Assembly (NCBI GenBank): GCA_028583415.1 | Contig: CM053269.1 | Coordinates: 29,206,254-29,270,253 of the forward strand | Origin: Protea cynaroides | Lineage: Eukaryota > Streptophyta > Magnoliopsida > Proteales > Proteaceae | Direction of reading: 5' to 3' | Length of the DNA: 64,000 nt | Shown: piece by piece, positions 1 to 11,100 of the stretch | Layout of the letters: every line of letters begins with the position of its first letter | How positions within the stretch are numbered: position 1 is the stretch's first letter | Notes under the pieces: model-generated | Databases searched by the model: none | Told to the model about the DNA's origin: nothing | What the model saw: only the letters and a program-made list of their open reading frames with translations | Position numbers and translations under genes: made by a program

Positions 1-916
1 TTCTCTCTTCCCCTCCCCTTTATTTATAGGTTTTAATGCTCAAGAATCCCTAAGCTGCTAAAATTGGTAAGAGGGGGGATCCCATTGCTGATCCACTTAA
101 GATTCATTAAATAATCATAACCCTATCTTTTATTAAAGATATTTGCATCCAAGGACATTGTAAAGTGGATTAACACATATGCCCCTGAGGTAGTAAGTTT
201 ATTACAATCAAGTCCCTCCATTTTACAATAACACATAACGGACTAACAGGCATGGAAATAATTAGCGTCACCACTCTAGTCCGTTGAATTGACATATGCA
301 AAGAACCTGAACCATTGATTGGACACCAAAACAATTTGAAAATAATTATTAATACTTTAATAATATTTTGAAACCTTTTGTAAACAATTTACAAAGCATG
401 CCACTGGTACTAGAATTTCATCCAATCATTAACAGACATTCTCTCTTGATATTCACCCTCTACGGGAAATGAATGTCGAGTAGCTTTTCCGTTCACAAGT
501 AAACACCATGAATCCAGTACACTGTACACTAATATATAATCTGAGAGACAGACATCAACAGTTAATACACCAAAACCCATAATACTCAACTGCAATGATA
601 ATGACCTCTCAGGTTTAGGGATCAATTGTAATCTACTAATGATAATCTTGTTCCTCACACAACTGACAATAATCCATTCAATACTTTCATGTCATCCGAT
701 CCAATCCAATATACAGACATATGTACACTCACACTTGTGTCCGGAATCTCTATTCCTGAGAGCAAACAGTGTGACAACCGTATGAACAGAATGTCTAATT
801 CTATCCTTAATCTTGAACATTTTAGGTGAAGACTTAAGGACAACTGCATATTATTATCATGCAAATTAAATCAATATCAAACCATTTATATTGATTTGAT
901 GTACACACTTCCAACA
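1..916 (-). mobile_element. Probable long LTR of a retroelement running off the left edge
   Basis: Read on the minus strand, the segment starts with TGTTGGAAGTGTG at 916, a typical plant LTR start. Near the edge it has a TATA-like box (CCTATAAATA, about 21-31) followed by a purine-rich leader. That is the expected U3-to-R order for transcription toward lower coordinates. No polypurine tract lies just right of 916, so I read it as a 5' LTR whose body is outside the window. A long LTR of this kind would suit a SIRE/Maximus-type copia element, but that is inference. Two small minus-strand ORFs inside (410-658, 655-864) match nothing I recognise and are probably chance. It would lie in helicase intron 7. 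Confidence 0.42.
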
Positions 917-1632
917 CAATTTCCATATAATAAGGAGATCCATGTGTCAGCAATTAATGCCAGAGAACTAACTAGCATCATAAATGAACTATGCTTAGAG
1001 CACAGCTAAAAATGAAAGAAACAATCCCATCAATTTGTTATACTTGAGAAGGAAAGCCTAATTGATTGAAATTATTACAACTTGTCTACCAATTTTGAGC
1101 ATACCACGTTATGGAAGTTCTTCCCCAGCCTGGTAATCCCACATTTATTTTAGATGTCAAACCTATAATGCAACGACAGTCAAGCTAACAAAATGAGAGA
1201 AAATCAACTCATTTAAAGATGGGGAAAATTTTTGGATTCCAGCAAGTGCTTAATTTGGTGACACCAGTGATTACTTATTTGGGGTTTATAACAAGGCCCA
1301 TCAACATGATTAACATACTCAAAGTAAAGGAAGTTACACAAAGTAAGACTGCATGGTAGTCTAAGAGCATGAACATTACCAAGATATTAACATATGCATA
1401 TGTTCTTTAACTACATATCCAACCTTCATTAGGCAATAGACACTACTGTTGCATTAGTTCACAGATTAAAGCAAGGTCATATAATTTGTCTATGAGTATT
1501 GAGAGACTAAATATTGTTTTCTCCTCCCACCTTCCTAACATGTGTCCTCTCCATCCTTTAACAACTTTGTACTAAAAAGTAACCCAGAAAAAAAAAAAAA
1601 AAAAAAAAAAAAAACCTCGGATGTAGCAATAC
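917..1632. other. Helicase intron 7 sequence, nothing recognised
   Basis: AT-rich sequence between the probable LTR and the donor of exon 7. It has a 27-base A run at about 1588-1614 (a T run on the gene strand, about 20 bases past the splice donor). I found no exon 8 here, so the next exon should be left of the window. Confidence 0.5.
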
Positions 1633-1713
1633 CTGTGCAAGTGTTTCAATCTCCACAGGCATGGTTGCACTAAACAACAAAGTTTGATGCTTTTTAGGAA
1701 GATTCCGCATCAC
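1633..1713 (-). CDS. Helicase exon 7 (motif III SAT)
   Basis: 81 bp, 27 codons, beginning VMRNLPKKHQ and containing LLFSATMPVEIE. The SAT motif couples ATP hydrolysis to unwinding in DEAD-box proteins. The acceptor is ttattag just right of 1713 and the donor is gtattgc from 1632. It is too short for ordinary ORF calling. It continues exactly in frame from exon 6, almost 33 kb away, where the DEAD motif is followed by EPQIRE. Confidence 0.92.
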
Positions 1714-4700
1714 CTAATAAAAAAAAATCAAATATTCAGTATATCAGAAGCTCTTGATACAAAAAGAACATACTGCCAGGAGGGAGGGAGGGAGGCAGAA
1801 GCAAGAAAAGACACGAGGAAAGCAGAATTATTTTTCCTTGATACATAACACATTCGGCATTTAGCAGCCAGTAAGAGGGTTCAGTTCGGGATTTTGGGAA
1901 AAACAAATAGAAAAAGAAACATGTTAGTTTTATGTGCAGGAAAAAAAAACCTCACAAGTATAATCATATAGAAAGTTAACTTCGAAGAAATGTGAAAAGA
2001 AATTAGGCTTCTCCATATAATGTTGCAAGCAATATTCTCATGTCAAAAAGCAACCTCAGAAACTTGAATGTTTAAACATATAAAGAGCTGCAACAAGAAG
2101 AATTACAAAGGTTCCACTTGGGCAGGTAGGTCATTGCTGGACAAAGTTATGTTTCAGTTTACCCAAACCAAGCTATTTCACAAACTCCTGTAAATTTCAT
2201 TATTGAGTAAGGTGGTTTGATCAGATAGGGTTGTGAAGAATGATTCTTTTTTCATTTGCCGAGGGGTTTACAGGGAAAGTGAAATAGAAGGGTTTTAATG
2301 ACCATCAAGACATTCCAACTCTATGTGCTTCTACTGGCCTTTCTCAATGAACTGGTCTCTGGCATGCAGATAACCTGCCAGACAAGAAAATTCACACTCT
2401 CATACTAATACAAATACTATAGTAAAAGGCATATTCTACCTCAGGTGCCACAAAACTCAGAACCATATTCCCCAATAATCCCAAGTCCCAACATGTCAAT
2501 GCTTCAAAGCACATGACTAAAAAGTTTCTACCTGAAGGATCATTTTGAAAACCATCCCTTGACCATTAAGCTTTATCAAACTAGGCTTCTCACAATGTGG
2601 TAACTCATAACAAGGATGCATTCACATCTTATCTCCTCAAAGTTTCACCACAACAAGGATCCAATAAAAGCAAGTTGATACAGGGGCTGCTGCTTGTCAG
2701 ATCTGAGAAGAAGAGGAATAGAAGAAGAAGGGGCGATAGAGCCTTTATCGATTCTGTCCAAAAGTCTTGAATACACAATAGATTACAAGAGGTTAAATAA
2801 TAAACCTAATCTGTGACTCAAAAGACTAATCTACCCTTAAGGGAATAAATAGAAAGAAACATATAATAACTACATTAAAAGCCCTGCCCTCAACTACTAC
2901 TGTCAACAATAGTATTTCCAACAATACTATCGTATATCATTCACACACCCCTTCAAACTCATGACTAGGTAATAAAGATCAACATGAGTTTGCCAAGAAG
3001 AAACTGAAAGCGAGCCGCAAGACGAGCCTTAGCAAAGAAATCCACTAGTTGAAGAGTTGTGGCAACAAAGGGTAAGCTAATAGAGCCAGCCTGAAAATGA
3101 TGATGAACAAAGTGGCAATCAATCTCAATGTGTTTTGTGCACACATGAAAGACGGAATTATGAGCAATTTGAATAGCACTCTTGTTGTCACAAAACAGTG
3201 GTGTAAGGGAAAACTATGGAACACCCAAGTCAAAGAGAAGCCAACGAATCCATATAATTTCAGCAGTGGCGTGGGCCATAACCCGATATTCAACTTCAGC
3301 AGAAGAGTGGGCAGTAACATTTTATTTCTTGTTGCGCCAAGAAACCAAAGAATCTCCCAAGAACAAACAGAGGCCGAAGGTGGATTTGCGATCATTAACA
3401 TCCCCCAGCCCAATCAGTATAGGCACGGAGATCCAAGGTGGAGGAGGAAGAGTACAATAATCAATTAAAAATAGTACATTGGATATAACGAAAAATGCGA
3501 AGAAGTGCTGCCCAATGAGTCGACCGAGGAGTGGAAACAAACTGGCTAATCACTGTGAGATATTATAAGATTGTACCGCCAGCGGTACAATTGACAGTAC
3601 CGCCCGCAGTACTATCGGTAGTAACACGAGCAGTACTGGTGCTAGTGGTGGCAGGTGGGCAGCATTAGGAAGTTTTTGGATCCATTGTTTCTTCTTCTTT
3701 TCTTCTTCTCAATTTAGCATGGTATCAAAGCAGGTTCTTTGAATCAATCTAAGAATTTCATTGTGGATCTAACAGCAAGTATCGGCATTTCTGTAGCAAG
3801 CATCGGCATCTCTGTCTCTCCCTATTAGCGCCTCATCATCGCAAGTTGCAGAGATTCTCCCATCATTTCTTTCTCCTCTTTGCATCGTAAAAGGTACCAC
3901 ATCTACTCATTAAATCTGTGCATTGCAAGTGATAGCCTCTCTAGTAAGTACAACTTCCTTCAAGTAAAGACGAAAAGTATCTGCATCCCAATCTTGTCTT
4001 CTTTCTTCTCTGATAAACAATGTCGTCAATTAGAAAAAACAGTCAAACCATTAGTATCAGGTTAAATGGTAGCACTTACTCTTATTGGTCAACTATAATG
4101 GATTTTTAATTGGCAAAGGTAGATGGGGCTATGTAACTGGTTCCACAGTCAAATCATCTGATAAAAAAGAAGAAAATTATGCCACAGCCATAGTAAAGTG
4201 GGAGATGGAAAATGCACAAATATTGACCTGGATTCACAACTCAATTGATCCTAACATTGGTATGAACTGTTCAAAATATAAAATTGCAAAGGATGTTTGG
4301 TTGTACCTCAATCAAATGTATCTAGAATCCAATTTGCAAAACAATATCAATTGGAAATGGAAATCAAGTGTGCAAATCAGGATGGAAAGTCAATTCAGAA
4401 ATTCTACAACCAGATGACGAATTATTGGGATCAATTAGCCCTCATGCAGGAACTCCAATCCTCTGACAGTTATATTACCTACAGGGAGAGACAACGGCTG
4501 GTACATTTTCTTATGGCTTTGCGGGATCAGATCGAGCCACTTGGTTGCATTGGTCTCCTCTCCCTTCTATGGATGCTACCATTCGAGAACTAATTACTAA
4601 AGAGACATGGTTCAAGGTTGCCCATGCGACGTCTCTCAACCATCTATATTTGCAGCCTACTCTGCGCCTTTGCACCTTTGCTACCTACTCCTATGACCAA

Positions 4701-7700
4701 CCTTGTTCAGTTTACTAGAAAACCAAGACCTTAATTAGGAATTGATGTGTAGTTTTTGCCAAAAAAAGGGGCACTGAAAATTTAGCTGTCCTAAACTCCA
4801 GAAGGGCCGGTTTCCCATTTTAACTCAGCAGTTCAAAACATCTCCTTGTCCTAGATATCTGCAATTCCCACGGGGTCCCACAGAATTTGCAACACCAACA
4901 ACATCCTCTTCAGCAACATCCAATGATCATCTCCCAACCTCCATGGTCCAGTCAATGATTGAGCAACTACAGTCTATGTTGCCTTCATCCTCTTCGGATC
5001 AGATGCATGTCTCTACCATAACCACTGCCCACTCAGGTTTGGTCAGATCACCCACTTCACATTTAACCTCTAGTCATTGGATTTTTTTATTCTGGTTCTT
5101 CTCATCACATGATCCCTAACATTTCCTCTCCTATTAGTTGTCATATCCCATCTTCTTCTATAAGTATCTTAACCTCCCATGCGGGTTGAGTCTGTTAGGT
5201 CTATTTGTTCCTCTATCTTTACCTAATGTTTTTCATGTACCTCAGCTATCTCTTAGTTTACTTTCCATCAGTCAATTGGCTGACTCCGGATATGATGTTC
5301 TTTTTTCGTCTTCTAGCTGTATTGTACAAGATCGGAAGTCACAAAAGCTGATTGGGACTAGGCATAGAGCTGGACAACTTTATATTTTAGACAACTTGCA
5401 CATTCCTGCTTCTACATCCTCTGCTCTTTCTTCTTTTCATTTGAATTGTAATTCTTCCCCGTTTTATTTGTGCCATTCTAGACTGGGACATATATCACGT
5501 ACTATTTTGAAACAATTAAGTGTTAATGGTCATTTGAGAAAATTTTCTTTACTTGATAGTGATGTGTCCTCTTGCAATGCTGTATACTTGCCAAAAATGT
5601 CTGCTTTACTATTTAATATTAACACATATTTATCTTCTTCCCCTTACTCTCTTGTGCATACAGATGTTTGGGGACCCTCTCGGGTTCCTACCAAAGGTGG
5701 GTCGGTTTACTATGTTTCGTTTATAGATGATTACAACAGATATTGTTGGTTATTTCTTATGACTCACAAATCTGATTTCTTCTCCATTTATCGCAACTTT
5801 CATGCTATGGTTCACACACAGTTCTCCACCACAATTAAGATTCTCTGCTCTGATTTGGGTGGTTAATACCTTTTAGGAGACTTTGGAAATTTTCTTGCTT
5901 CCTGTGGTACTATTCATCAATCTTCCTATACCGAAACACCACAATAAAATGGTGTTGCATAAAAGAAACATCGTCACATCATTGAAACCACTCATTCTCT
6001 ATTGTTATCTACATCTGTTCCCACTGTCTTTTGGGGTAAGGCTGCTCTCACTACTGTCTTTCTTGTTAATCGTATGCCTACACCTGTCTTGTCTGGTATT
6101 TCTCCCAATGAAAAATTGTTTGGTTATGTGTTTAATAACTCATTACTTCTTGTGTTTGGTTCTGCTTGCTTTGTTTTATTGCCAACACGAGACTGTAGTA
6201 AACTGACTGCTCGCTCCACCTTGTGTGTTCTTGGGATATGGTATTCATCAAAAGGGTTACAGAAATTATGATCCTATGTCTAATAAATTGTATGTGTCTC
6301 GTCATGTGGTTTTTCTTAAGTATATTCCATATTACACTATTCCTGCAAATGTAGCTCCTATCTCTAAAGAGGATCTTGTTTTACTTGACCCCTTCCCAAA
6401 GACTGTTCCCTCTGAAGAATTCTCCTCCACTCTTGAATCCATTCCTCTATCTGTTACTGACTCCGCTTCCCTTCCCCTTATGGCTCCTTCTTCTAATGTT
6501 TACCCTCACAGGTTGAATGTGCTCTTTAGCTCTGATGTCCCTGCACCCGATCCACCTCCCATGCCAACCGACACTGCAGCACCTGAACGACGGTATCCCT
6601 CTCACAGTCGTATCCCCCCTAATCGTCTTAGTCTATCCACCACCTGTTTTTCCCCCTCTTATGGCTCATTTCTTGCTTCTATTCAGTCTTTTCATGAACC
6701 TAAGTCTCATAAAGAAGCATGCACTGATCCCCTCTGGATGAAGGCCATTCAAGATGAGTTATCTGCTCTTTATCAGAATAATACTTGGGAACTGATGCCG
6801 ATGCCCACTGACAAAAATATTATTGGTTGCAAGTGGGTTTTTAAAGTCAAGACCAACTCTAATGGTTCCCTTGAGCGCTACAAAGCTCGCCTTGTTGCAA
6901 AAGGCTTGTCACAGGAATATAGTATTGATTATGAAGAGACATTTGCTTCTGTTGCTAAGATAACGACGATTCGCACCTTGATCTTTGTTGCTGCTGTCCG
7001 ACAATGGCCTTGCTTTCGAATGGATGTTAAGAATGCTTTCCTACATGGGAAATTGACTGAAAAAATTTATATGAAACCTCCCCCAGGTCTCCCTCATCCC
7101 ACTGGCCATGTTTGTCATCTCCACCGTGCTCTTTATGGTCTTTAGCAAGCTCCTCGTGCATGATTTGAAAGATTTCACCTGGCAGTCTAACGCATTGGCT
7201 TCACTTCAAGTGCTCATTACCCTACACTGTTCATTTGCCCCTCTCCCACTAGTCCCATTGTACTACTCTTGTATGTTGATGATACGATCATTACTAGCAT
7301 AGTTGTCAAGGCATCGCCTAGGCGTCCAAGCGTGATTCCAGGGCCTGGGCGCCTTATTAGTGTTGCCTGGGCGCCCAGAATGCCTGGGCGGTCGCCTTGG
7401 GTCTTATATGTGTTTTTTTTTTTTTTTTTTTTCCTTTTGATTTCTGCATTTGCTTTAAAAAATTTATTAGGCTAGACAAGAACAACATTTATCAGACAGT
7501 ACTTATTTATGAATAATATCATTTAAGTAAATGTTTCTTTAAAAGAAACATTTACTTAAATGATATTAGTCATAAATAAGCAAATACCTCCTATTTGAAT
7601 CCAATAAAAATAGTTTGAAATTCAAATTCCATAAGGATAAAAAGTCAACCCTACAGTTCAAGAACAAAAATCGTATTTTTGGGTGCGGGGGCAATTTTCA

Positions 7701-8118
7701 ACTGTCAAATGCTAGGCTTATTTCCAAATATAAAAATTCCATAAATTTTTTTATAGTAAAGCATCACTAAAAACCAAGAGCGCGCCAAAATAATCTATTG
7801 CTTTGATGCCCAAAAAATAATTTACATTCAGACAACTTTAAACAACATTCGCGTACTCCAAACAAGGTTTGACCGGAGTGTAACTCCTTCATTATAACTC
7901 GGATTCAAGCAATCTTGGATTTGTTGGAAAGCTGATTATACTAGCTTCGCAATGAATTCGAGATTGCTTGAATCCGAAGTATATTAAAGGAGTTACGCTC
8001 CAGTCAAATTTGTTAAAAATAAGCAAATATTAGTCATAAATACGTATTGCTTATTTAACTCAATTATTTGTTTCTTTGTTGGTTTTCCCATATTAATTAA
8101 GCTATGTCTTAAATGTTG

Positions 8119-8173
<55 letters not shown>

Positions 8174-11100
8174 CATTAATATTTTAAAAATAAAAAAATA
8201 CACTGGGAACACCTAGGCGGCACGCCTAGGCACCCACAGGATGGCCCCAAACGCCTTAGATCTCCTTGTCGCCTTGACAACTATGATTACTAGTGCTAAC
8301 CCTTCTGGTACTGAGGAAGTCAAAAAGCATCTCTTGGGTGAATTTTCCATAAAGGAGTTGGGCTTACTTCGTTATTTTTTGGGCACCGAGGTTGCTCATT
8401 TACCTAATGGCTATCTTCTCTCCTAGTCAAAGTATGCCTCTAATATAATTAGCCGTGCAAGGACGTCTAATGATCGAGTTGCTATTACTCTAGTTGAGTT
8501 GAATGTCAAGTTCTCTGCTTCTGATGGTGTACCGTTGGAAGATCCTATTTTATACTGCAAGTTAGTCAGTTGCCTGGTTTATCTGACAATGTCTTGACTA
8601 GATATTACTTTTGCTATTCATATGGTTAGCCAGTTTGTCTCTACTCCTCGATCGACTCATTGGGCAGCACTACTTCAAATTTTTCGTTATATCAAAGGTA
8701 CTCTGTTTCATGGATTACTATACTCGTCCACCTCCACTTTGGATCTCCGTGCTTATGCTGATGTTGATTGGGCTAGAGATGTCAATGATCGCAAATCTAA
8801 CTCTGGACTGTGTTTATTCTTGGGAGATTCTTTGGTATCTTGGTGCAGCAAGAAACAAACTGTGATTGCCCACTCTTCTGCTAAGGCTGAGTATAGAGCT
8901 ATGGCCCATGCCACTACAGAGATCATATGGCTTCGCAGGCCATTGTCTGACTAAGGTGTTCAACGGTCTTCCTCTACAGCTCTATAATGTGAAATAAAGA
9001 GTGCTATCCAAATTGTTCATAATTTTGTCTTCCATGAGCGCACGAAACACATTGAAATTGATTATCACTTTGTTCGTCATCACCTTCAGGCTAGCTCCAT
9101 TAGTTTACCCTTTGTTGCCTCCAATCTTCGGTTGGCAGATTTCTTTACCAAGGCTCATCTTGCAGCTCGCTTCCAAAATAAACTAGGCAAACTCATGTTG
9201 ATACCTCCTGCTACGTCATAAGTTTGAAGGGGGGTATGAGATATTGTAAGATTGTCCCGCTAGCAGCACAATCGATAGTACCGCCAGCGGTACAATTGAT
9301 AGTACCGCCAGTATACTATCAATAGTACAGCCAGCCGTACTAGTGCTGGCGGTAGTAAGTGGGCAGCATTAGGAAGTTTTGGATTTTATTTTATTATCTT
9401 CCTTTTATGTTTAAGGAGGAGGGTTGGTACGTCAGGTTGGCAGCCGGTACCACCAAAAACACAGCCAAACCCTTATCATGAAATAGTCGACCCCATTTAG
9501 TTAGGATAAGGCTTTGTTGTTGTTGTTGTATCTTCCTTTTATGTTTAAGATGGTTCTCCTATTTAAATCCCTTGTAATCTTATGACTTTCACATTGAAAG
9601 AATAAAGAATCCATTGTTTCTTCTTTTCAATTCTAACAACCACGTAAACAGAAAAGGTAATATCCGGACGATAAAGTAGGATATTCCAACGGTACACCAT
9701 CAGAGACAGAGAACTTTTACATTTAACTCAACTGGGATAGTAGCTATACGGTCATCAAACAATCATGCACGGTGAATAATATCAAGGCCATACTTCGATT
9801 GCGAAAAGAGAAAACCTTTAGGAGAATGAGCAACCTCAATGCCCAAAAAATAGCGAAGTGAGCCCAAGTCCTTCATATAAAATTCACTCAAAAGATGTTG
9901 TTTGACTTCTTCAATACCAGAAGGAGCAGCACCAACAATGATCATATCATCAACGTACAAGAGAAGCACAATAGGACCAGTGGGGGAGGAGCGAATAAAC
10001 AGTGTAGGATCATGAGCACTAGAAGTGAAGCCAACACTAGAGACAGCCAGGTGAAACCTTTCAAACCATGCACGAGGGGCTTGCTTAAGACCATAAAGAG
10101 CACAGTGTAGATGACAAACATGACTAGTGGGATCAGAGAGACCAGGGGGAGGATCCATATAAACTTCTTCAGTTAAATGCCCATGTAAGAAGGCATTCTT
10201 GACATCCATTTGAAAGAGAGGCCATTGACAGATGGCAGCAAGAGAGATCAAGGTGCGAACAGTCGTCATTTTAGCAACAGGGGCAAAAGTCTCCTCATAA
10301 TCAATACCATACTCCTGTGAGAAGACTTTTGCAACAAGGCGAGCTTTATAGTGCTCAAGGGAGCCATCGGAATTGGTCTTGATCTTGAAAAACCACTTGC
10401 AACCAATGATATTTTTGTCAACGGGCATCAGAACCAAATCCCAAGTACCAGTCTGATGGAGAGCAGATAACTCATCTTGAATGGCCTTCATCCAAAGAGG
10501 ATCAATGCATGCTTTTGTATAAGACTTAGGTTCATTACAAGAGTGAATAGATGCCAGAAATGAATGGTAAGAGAGGGAAAAACAGGTAGTAGATAGACTA
10601 AGACGATTAGGGGTAATACGAGTGCGAGAGGGATACCGTCGTTCAGGTGCTGCAGTGTCTGTTGGTACAGGAGGTGGGTGGGGTGCAGACGCATCAGAGC
10701 TGGAGAGCACATTCGACATGCAAGAGTAAACATGAAGAAAAGGTGCCATAAGGAGAGGGAGAGCATCAGTAGTAGACAGGGGAACATCAAGGGTGGAGGA
10801 GAATTCTTTAGACGGAGGTCTCTAGAAAAGGTCAAGTAAGACAAGATCCTCCTTAGACACAAGGACAACATGAGCAAGAATAGTGTAATAAGGAATATGT
10901 TCAAGAAAAACTACATGACAGGACACAAACAGTTTAATAGACACAGGATCATAGCACTTGTAACCCTTTTGATGAATCTCGTATCCCAGCAACACACACA
11001 AAGTTGATCGAGCAGTCAGTTTGCTACGATTATGCTTTGGCAATAAAACAAAGCAATTAGAGCCAAACACACAAAGTAATGAGTAATTAGGCACACAACC

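Larger units (their letters stand above)
7298..8285. mobile_element. hAT-like non-autonomous element in copia B pol, CATAGTTGTCAAGGC ends
   Basis: Perfect terminal inverted repeats CATAGTTGTCAAGGC at both ends, flanked by an 8-bp duplication ATTACTAG (7290-7297 and 8286-8293). An 8-bp duplication is the hAT hallmark. Next to each end are several CCTAGGCG / GGGCGCC motifs, like subterminal transposase sites. It interrupts RT just after the YVDD motif. The interior holds a second foldback-like sequence and an AT microsatellite. No transposase is encoded, so it would have moved in trans. Confidence 0.85.
5138..9215 (+). pseudogene. Copia B pol: protease-integrase-RT-RNase H, broken
   Basis: 5138-5866 holds the end of protease, the GAG-pre-integrase zinc segment (H...LGHIS...) and the first part of the integrase core (HTDVWGPSRVP, FIDDYNRYCWLF). 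5883-6271 holds the rest of integrase in shifted frames. 6225-7145 is a long RT piece with KARLVAKG and MDVKNAFLHG, ended by a stop just after the LYGL motif. YVDDTI follows near 7269-7287, then the 988-bp hAT-like insert. RNase H resumes at 8286 and runs to about 9215 (DVNDRKSNSGLCLFLGDS near 8770-8830; HSSAKAEYRAM near 8870-8905). There are many stops and frameshifts. Confidence 0.85.
3554..9638 (+). mobile_element. Ty1/copia retrotransposon B inserted into copia A
   Basis: Plus-strand element with a 5' LTR (3554-3719), primer site TGGTATCAAAGC from 3720, gag and pol pieces, a purine tract GAAGGGGG just before 9235, and a 3' LTR (9235-9638). Flanks are ATCAC and ACCAC, a 5-bp duplication with one change. 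Its proteins resemble A's (same gag, RT and RNase H type), so it is a relative that jumped into A in inverted orientation. It was later hit by a hAT-like element (7298-8285) and a SINE (9416-9529). Confidence 0.9.

Noticed and set aside
410..864. Two small minus ORFs near the left edge as genes
   Set aside because: Hydrophobic chance-like translations within a probable LTR.
9763..10749. Long intact-looking RT frame as a working gene
   Set aside because: It is one segment of copia A pol; both flanking parts are frameshifted and copia B cuts the RNase H.
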